Notes under the pieces: model-generated
What the model was told of the DNA's origin: nothing
The model's input: the letters and a program-made list of their open reading frames with translations, nothing else
The model's database searches: none
Shown here: positions 5,718 to 9,377 of the stretch, one piece after another
Layout of the letters: each line of letters opens with the position of its first letter
Position numbering within the stretch: the stretch's first letter is position 1
Position numbers and translations under genes: made by a program
Assembly (NCBI GenBank): GCA_030620375.1
Contig: JAUXEW010000092.1
Coordinates: 1 to 9,377, forward strand
Origin: Desulfobacteraceae bacterium
Lineage (GTDB): Bacteria > Desulfobacterota > Desulfobacteria > Desulfobacterales > UBA5616
Reading direction: 5' to 3'
Length of the DNA: 9,377 bases

Positions 5718-6683
5718 ATGACAGCACTGTTATCTCAAAAAGATATCCGGCAAATGACTTCACGATGGCTCCCCGCTTCCCAGCACAACCGTCATTTTCG
5801 GATTCATTCAGATACGACAGATTTTTTCCGCATTGATTATGGAGATGTGGTTACGCTCGGTGAAAACTCCTATCTTATTCGTCACAATGCAAAAGAAGGG
5901 CGGTTCGGACTTGATGATGAAATCAAATTCTGGGTAAAACGGGCTATTGATCTTCAAACCGGAAACCTGAAAATCATAAAGCTCGTCTTTCATGAAAAAT
6001 TTACGTCTCATATAGGAAACATCGAATTTCAGTGTTTTCGAAGTCCTAAAAAAGAGGCCCGCATATTGGACTTGGTGGCTGATCATGATAATTTTATGCA
6101 TGGCTATTCTATTGAAGACGAAAGTGGCAACATTGTCCGGGTGATTGATTTTATCTATGGAAAATCCTTACACGCTTACATTGGAAATTTACAGATAGAT
6201 CACCAAACTTATTTTTATGATCTGTTTCCTGAGATTCTGGAAAATTTTATGGAGTGTGTCGAGGCGGTTGGATTTCTTCACGCACATGGTGAAAAACACG
6301 GAGACATAAGACGTGATCACATTTACTTGGACCGGGATAATCAAAAATATCGCTGGATTGATTTTGATTTCAATTATTGGCAAAAAGAGAATATATACAG
6401 TTATGACCTGTTCGGATTGGGCAATATTTTGATATTTCTGGTCGGTATGGGCGATGTGCTGATACAAAATCTTAAGAAAAAGAATCCCCATGCTTTAAAT
6501 GCCTTAAGTGAAGAAGATCTGAATATCGTATTTAATAACCGGGTTGCCAATCTTAAAAAGATTTATCCTTATTTGCCTGAATCATTAAACCGAATACTAA
6601 TGCATTTTTCCAAGGGAGCAAAATGGTATTATGAAAACACCATACAACTGCTGAATGATTTAGGTGAAGTTAAGAATATGTAA
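5718..6683 (+). CDS. divergent protein-kinase-fold protein
   Basis: A 321-aa soluble protein with the landmarks of a protein kinase-like fold. There is a glycine-containing strand region (GRFG, 61-64), a beta-3 lysine (K88 in KIIKLVF), a candidate helix-C glutamate (E113 in KKEARIL) and a hinge-like segment (DFIYGKSLH, 144-152). The catalytic loop reads HGDIRRDHI (194-202), and the DFG equivalent is DFD (D215-D217). An Asp-Leu-Phe-Gly-Leu-Gly segment (230-235) resembles kinase helix F. The catalytic Asp196 and metal-binding Asp215 are present, but the usual loop Asn is His201. It could be a Ser/Thr-type kinase, a small-molecule kinase or a pseudokinase. No Shine-Dalgarno sequence precedes ATG 5718 (an A-rich run is there instead); an internal ATG at 5754 (M13) is an alternative start. 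The next gene, 105 bp on, encodes a UspA protein, a plausible partner or substrate. Confidence 0.75.
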   Translation: MTALLSQKDIRQMTSRWLPASQHNRHFRIHSDTTDFFRIDYGDVVTLGENSYLIRHNAKEGRFGLDDEIKFWVKRAIDLQTGNLKIIKLVFHEKFTSHIGNIEFQCFRSPKKEARILDLVADHDNFMHGYSIEDESGNIVRVIDFIYGKSLHAYIGNLQIDHQTYFYDLFPEILENFMECVEAVGFLHAHGEKHGDIRRDHIYLDRDNQKYRWIDFDFNYWQKENIYSYDLFGLGNILIFLVGMGDVLIQNLKKKNPHALNALSEEDLNIVFNNRVANLKKIYPYLPESLNRILMHFSKGAKWYYENTIQLLNDLGEVKNM

Positions 6684-6788
6684 GGGTGCACGCAAGTGCC
6701 GCAACGTTTTAGTTTTATCCCGGTGCAAAGCAGCGACCTTTTTTAAAACAATAAAATATCAAAAAAATAGTGTGTTAGGGGAAAATAT

Positions 6789-7259
6789 ATGACCAATGAA
6801 CGACTGCTTTTCAATAAAAACATCTTGGTTGCAGTAGACGAATCGGAAAGTGGCCGCCGGGCGGTTTCCTATGTGGGGCAAATTCTCGGTGGGATGACCG
6901 GTTTTAAGATTATAATTTTGAATGTAATTCATGAACCGGATGAAGACTACTTTCAAGAATCTTTAGAAAAAGAAGCCTGGCTCGCTCAACACAAACTGAA
7001 AGCTGATGCCATGTTGAACGACCATCGACAGTTATTAATCAAAGAAGGCTTTGAGCCAAACAATATAGTAGTTCGTTCCATAATCCTGGACTGCCCATCC
7101 ATCGCAGATTGCATCTTAACAGAACTGGAAAAAATGGGATGCAGTACGATTGTCGTCGGCAGGAAAGGGGTTTCAAGAAAGGAGGAATTTCTTTTTGGAA
7201 GTGTCTCAAACAAGATCATACACCATGCTCATGATTGTACCGTATGGGTCGTAGAGTAA
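6789..7259 (+). CDS. universal stress protein (UspA family)
   Basis: A single-domain 156-aa cytoplasmic UspA-fold protein. The first strand reads NILVAVDESE with the nucleotide-contacting Asp17. The ATP-binding motif G-2x-G-9x-G-S is complete (G124, G127, G137, S138), so this is an ATP-binding type (like MJ0577) rather than an E. coli UspA type. The C-terminal strand TVWVVE is typical. AGGGGA six bases before ATG supports the start. It follows the kinase-like gene by 105 bp and precedes cobO by 112 bp. The role is inferred as an energy- or stress-state sensor, possibly phosphorylated by the neighbouring kinase-like protein. Confidence 0.93.
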   Translation: MTNERLLFNKNILVAVDESESGRRAVSYVGQILGGMTGFKIIILNVIHEPDEDYFQESLEKEAWLAQHKLKADAMLNDHRQLLIKEGFEPNNIVVRSIILDCPSIADCILTELEKMGCSTIVVGRKGVSRKEEFLFGSVSNKIIHHAHDCTVWVVE

Positions 7260-7286
7260 ACCACAACCCGCAGGCGATCAGGGGGG

Positions 7287-7304
7287 CCGGAATTTCAAAT
7301 CCGG
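7287..7304. repeat. short inverted repeat after the UspA gene
   Basis: CCGGA (7287-7291) pairs with TCCGG (7300-7304) around an 8-nt loop and directly follows a G6 run (7281-7286). It could be a weak terminator or processing site of the UspA transcript. It lacks a T-run, so I give it low weight. Confidence 0.3.
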
Positions 7305-7371
7305 ATTAAAGAAGAAAAGGGAATGGATTTAAGAAAACACCAATAAATTGTAAATGGGATTGTAAACCGAT

Positions 7372-7905
7372 ATGAATCGATTAGAGAAAGGGTATATCCA
7401 AATTTATACGGGGAAAGGTAAAGGTAAAACCACCGCGGCATTGGGCCAGGCGCTACGAGCGGCGGGAGGCGGATTAAAAACCTTTATCGTCCAGTTTATG
7501 AAAGATTTTCCTTATGGAGAGATTAAGAGTCTGCAGGGATTGGAAAATTGGATTGAATTGCAGCAATACGGGAATGACGGTTTTGTCCTAAAAAAACAAC
7601 CACCGGGCAAGAAAGATTTACAGGTTGCCCGGCAGGCGTTACGCAGTGCCCAAGAAGCGATGTTAAGCGGACAATACGACATTGTTATCCTGGATGAGAT
7701 ATGTGTTGCTCTCCATTTTGAATTATTAAAAACAGCAGACGTTGTTTCTTTCATGGAAGACAAACCGGAACCCGTTGAACTGATTCTCACCGGCCGCTAT
7801 TGCCCGCAGGAACTGATAAAAAAAGCGGATCTGGTTACAGACATGAAAGAAATTAAGCATTACTATTCAAAAGGCGTTATAGCCAGAAAGGGCATAGAAT
7901 CCTGA
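7372..7905 (+). CDS. cobO: cob(I)yrinic acid a,c-diamide adenosyltransferase
   Basis: A 177-aa P-loop enzyme of the CobA/CobO/BtuR family, which transfers the adenosyl group of ATP to the cobalt of reduced corrinoids to make the adenosylcobalamin form. The Walker A motif is GKGKGKTT (14-21), the acidic Walker B-type strand is DIVILDEI (103-110), and the LTGR motif (139-142) and TDMKEIKHYYSKGV segment (156-169) are family hallmarks. The length is that of the short form. No strong ribosome binding site is visible: GGGA lies about 12 bases upstream, so translation may be weak. No other cobalamin genes are in the window, so it may serve salvage or corrinoid enzymes elsewhere. It is followed by the radical SAM gene after 116 bp. 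Confidence 0.93.
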   Translation: MNRLEKGYIQIYTGKGKGKTTAALGQALRAAGGGLKTFIVQFMKDFPYGEIKSLQGLENWIELQQYGNDGFVLKKQPPGKKDLQVARQALRSAQEAMLSGQYDIVILDEICVALHFELLKTADVVSFMEDKPEPVELILTGRYCPQELIKKADLVTDMKEIKHYYSKGVIARKGIES

Positions 7906-8021
7906 CATCAGAGTGTGACGCAAAATATGATTGGGTCATGGGGTCGTCTTTAATGCGCCATCAGATCACCCATTTCGCTTCGTTTGGGACGAAAGCCGAA
8001 AGTTGAGTTAAGGATAAAATT

Positions 8022-9035
8022 ATGAAGGAAGCGATGTTTTATCAATCCCTGGACGAAAATAGTGTGCAATGCCAACTATGTAGCCACCATTGCAAGATTC
8101 AGGAAGACAAAAGAGGGATTTGCGGTGTACGGGAAAACCGCGGCGGAAAGCTTTACAGCCTCGTATACGGTAAAATCATTGCCGAGCATATTGATCCCAT
8201 AGAGAAAAAACCGCTATTTAATTTCCTACCCGGGTCAAGGGCGTTCTCCATTGGGACGGTGGGTTGCAACTTCCACTGTAAACACTGTCAGAATTCTGAT
8301 ATCTCTCAATACCCCAATGAACACGGAGGTGAGGTCATAGGGCAAGATCGTAACCCCAATCAGATTGTGACAGCCGCAAAAGCTTCCGACTGCGAAACCA
8401 TCGCCTACACATACACCGAACCGACTATTTTTTACGAGTTTGCTTATGACACCGCTGTCCTGGCTCGAAAGGAAGGAATAAAGAATGTATTGGTGAGTAA
8501 TGGCTATATGAGCGCCGAAGCTGCACGGCAGATGGCACCGTATTTAGGTGCTATTAACATCGACTTAAAGGCATTTACTGACGAATCATACAAGAATGTT
8601 TGCGGAGCGCGTCTCAATCCTGTGTTAGAAACGATCCGCCTGATGAAAGAGCTTGATATATGGGTGGAGGTGACAACCCTCATCATTCCCGGCTTAAATG
8701 ATGATGAAAAGGAATTGCGTAGCATTGCTAAATTTGTTAAAAGTATTGGATCTGAAGTGCCATGGCATGTAACCGCATTTTACCCGGCATATAAGATGAT
8801 GCATCTTCCCCGGACTCCGGTGGCGGCACTTCGGCGCGCTCGAGAAATCGGCATCGAAGAAGGGCTTCGTTATGTATACAACGGCAACATTCCCGGTGAA
8901 GCAGGTGAGAACACATATTGCTATGCGTGCGGCGCCGAGGTCATTTCACGCTCCGGGGCGGCATTCATGCAAAACCGTTTGCGAAAAGGAAAGTGTCCTG
9001 AGTGCGAAGCTTTAATTGACGGGGTAGGTATGTGA
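8022..9035 (+). CDS. amrS: AmmeMemoRadiSam system radical SAM enzyme
   Basis: A 337-aa radical SAM protein of the family often labelled 'pyruvate formate-lyase activating enzyme-like' and now called AmmeMemoRadiSam (AmrS). An N-terminal cysteine group (C17, C20, C24, C34) precedes the core. The SAM-cluster motif is GCNFHCKHCQN with C82, C86 and C89 (CxxxCxxC). Downstream core segments include TYTEPTIFYEF (130-140), VLVSNGY and INIDLKAF (178-185). The C-terminus adds a zinc-ribbon-like pair, C300/C303 and C325/C328. AAGGA at 8010-8014, seven bases upstream, supports the start. The usual partners, AMMECR1 and Memo domains, are not in this window. The reaction is not established. The common annotation as a PFL activator is probably wrong because no glycyl-radical enzyme gene is next to it. 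Confidence 0.9.
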   Translation: MKEAMFYQSLDENSVQCQLCSHHCKIQEDKRGICGVRENRGGKLYSLVYGKIIAEHIDPIEKKPLFNFLPGSRAFSIGTVGCNFHCKHCQNSDISQYPNEHGGEVIGQDRNPNQIVTAAKASDCETIAYTYTEPTIFYEFAYDTAVLARKEGIKNVLVSNGYMSAEAARQMAPYLGAINIDLKAFTDESYKNVCGARLNPVLETIRLMKELDIWVEVTTLIIPGLNDDEKELRSIAKFVKSIGSEVPWHVTAFYPAYKMMHLPRTPVAALRRAREIGIEEGLRYVYNGNIPGEAGENTYCYACGAEVISRSGAAFMQNRLRKGKCPECEALIDGVGM

Positions 9036-9088
9036 TCCAAAAGAGCGAGAACACCGGCATTGATCGCATTTAATAAAAAAATCATGAA

Positions 9089-9097
9089 GGGGGGGGG
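9089..9097 (+). promoter_or_regulatory. nine-G homopolymer forming the ribosome binding site of the CBS gene
   Basis: A run of nine G lies six bases before ATG 9104 and is the only Shine-Dalgarno candidate. Runs of this length slip during replication, and a change in length here would alter ribosome-site spacing. It could also hide a sequencing length error, but being outside the coding frame it would not alter the protein. Confidence 0.5.
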
Positions 9098-9103
9098 AAA
9101 TCT

Positions 9104-9377
9104 ATGTTAGTTAAAAACTGGATGAGCTCAACGGTTATTAGCATTAATGCAAATGATTCCATTAAAGAGGCCATTACGTTATTAAGAAAATACGAAATCC
9201 GGATGCTGCCTGTAATTGATAACGATAAACTCGTGGGGGTTATCACAGACCGGGATGTAAAAAAAGCCACCGGCTTAGATTGTGTTGAAACAGAGCATCT
9301 GGACCCGGGCTTCACTATAAAAAAAGTGAGCCGTATCATGACAGGGGAGCCGATTACCGTCCCGCCCGAATATACGG
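9104..9377 (+). CDS. CBS-domain protein, AcuB-like (3' end cut by window)
   Basis: The first 91 residues of a cytoplasmic CBS-domain protein; the frame is open to the window end. The first CBS motif runs from about residue 7 (WMSSTVISI) through IRMLPVID to LVGVITDRDVKKA (about 43-55), a regular adenine-nucleotide-binding Bateman half. A second begins at IMTGEPITVPPEYT. The MLVKNWM start and the TDRDVKKA linker resemble the CBS-ACT (AcuB-type) proteins common in Desulfobacterota, so an ACT domain may follow outside the window. It probably senses AMP/ATP or SAM-like ligands; its target is unknown. It lies 68 bp after the radical SAM gene. Confidence 0.88.
   Translation, partial: MLVKNWMSSTVISINANDSIKEAITLLRKYEIRMLPVIDNDKLVGVITDRDVKKATGLDCVETEHLDPGFTIKKVSRIMTGEPITVPPEYT

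Noticed and set aside
6686..6740. A third copy of the intergenic repeat between the kinase and UspA genes
   Set aside because: Only short shared words (GTTTTA, GCAC/GTGC, TAAAACAATAAAA) could be matched by hand; the alignment does not hold over a useful length.
8022..9035. Pyruvate formate-lyase activating enzyme
   Set aside because: The N-terminal four-cysteine group and the C-terminal zinc-ribbon-like cysteines fit the AmmeMemoRadiSam family, and no glycyl-radical enzyme gene is adjacent.

Overview
The window looks like a chromosomal segment of a strictly anaerobic, Gram-negative bacterium of the Desulfobacterota type (sulfate reducers and relatives). The basis is the gene mix: a tungsten/molybdenum aldehyde:ferredoxin oxidoreductase family enzyme, a DUF1847 protein, an AmmeMemoRadiSam radical SAM enzyme, a corrinoid adenosyltransferase, a lone UspA, an AcuB-like CBS protein, and an apparent selenoprotein. 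Base composition is moderate and codon use looks uniform. This is inference from gene content; no rRNA or other taxonomic marker is present. I see no tRNA, insertion sequence, prophage or CRISPR.

Layout. Positions 1-321 are non-coding, with a structured hairpin at 195-234. A metallo-beta-lactamase-fold hydrolase (322-993, +) converges on a DUF1847 cysteine-rich protein (1035-1724, -). Upstream of the latter, after a 179-bp gap holding a dispersed hairpin repeat, is an AOR-family oxidoreductase (1904-3832, -). A 239-bp divergent intergenic region (3833-4071) carries a dispersed repeat, a sigma70-like promoter and an inverted repeat. It leads to an enoyl-CoA hydratase/isomerase-family gene (4072-4860, +). 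Next is the most notable item: a DsbA/FrnE-like thiol oxidoreductase at 4943-5551 whose reading frame crosses an in-frame TGA at 4985-4987. The TGA falls on the first position of the CPWC active site, giving U-P-W-C, and is followed by a hairpin with bacterial SECIS-like geometry. Conventional gene calling would lose the active site by starting around 5102 or 5162.

After a second dispersed-repeat copy come a divergent protein-kinase-fold protein (5718-6683), a universal stress protein (6789-7259), a cob(I)yrinic acid a,c-diamide adenosyltransferase (7372-7905), an AmmeMemoRadiSam radical SAM enzyme (8022-9035) and the 5' part of a CBS-domain protein (9104 onward, cut by the window end).

How the genes may work together (inference). 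The AOR, the hydratase-family enzyme and the Sec-DsbA protein sit around one divergent control region and could form a redox/acyl-CoA unit. The kinase, UspA and CBS genes look like energy- or stress-sensing proteins. The radical SAM and CobO genes are cofactor/radical chemistry genes. Operon membership is not proven: gaps of 68-166 bp separate all the plus-strand genes from the hydratase onward.
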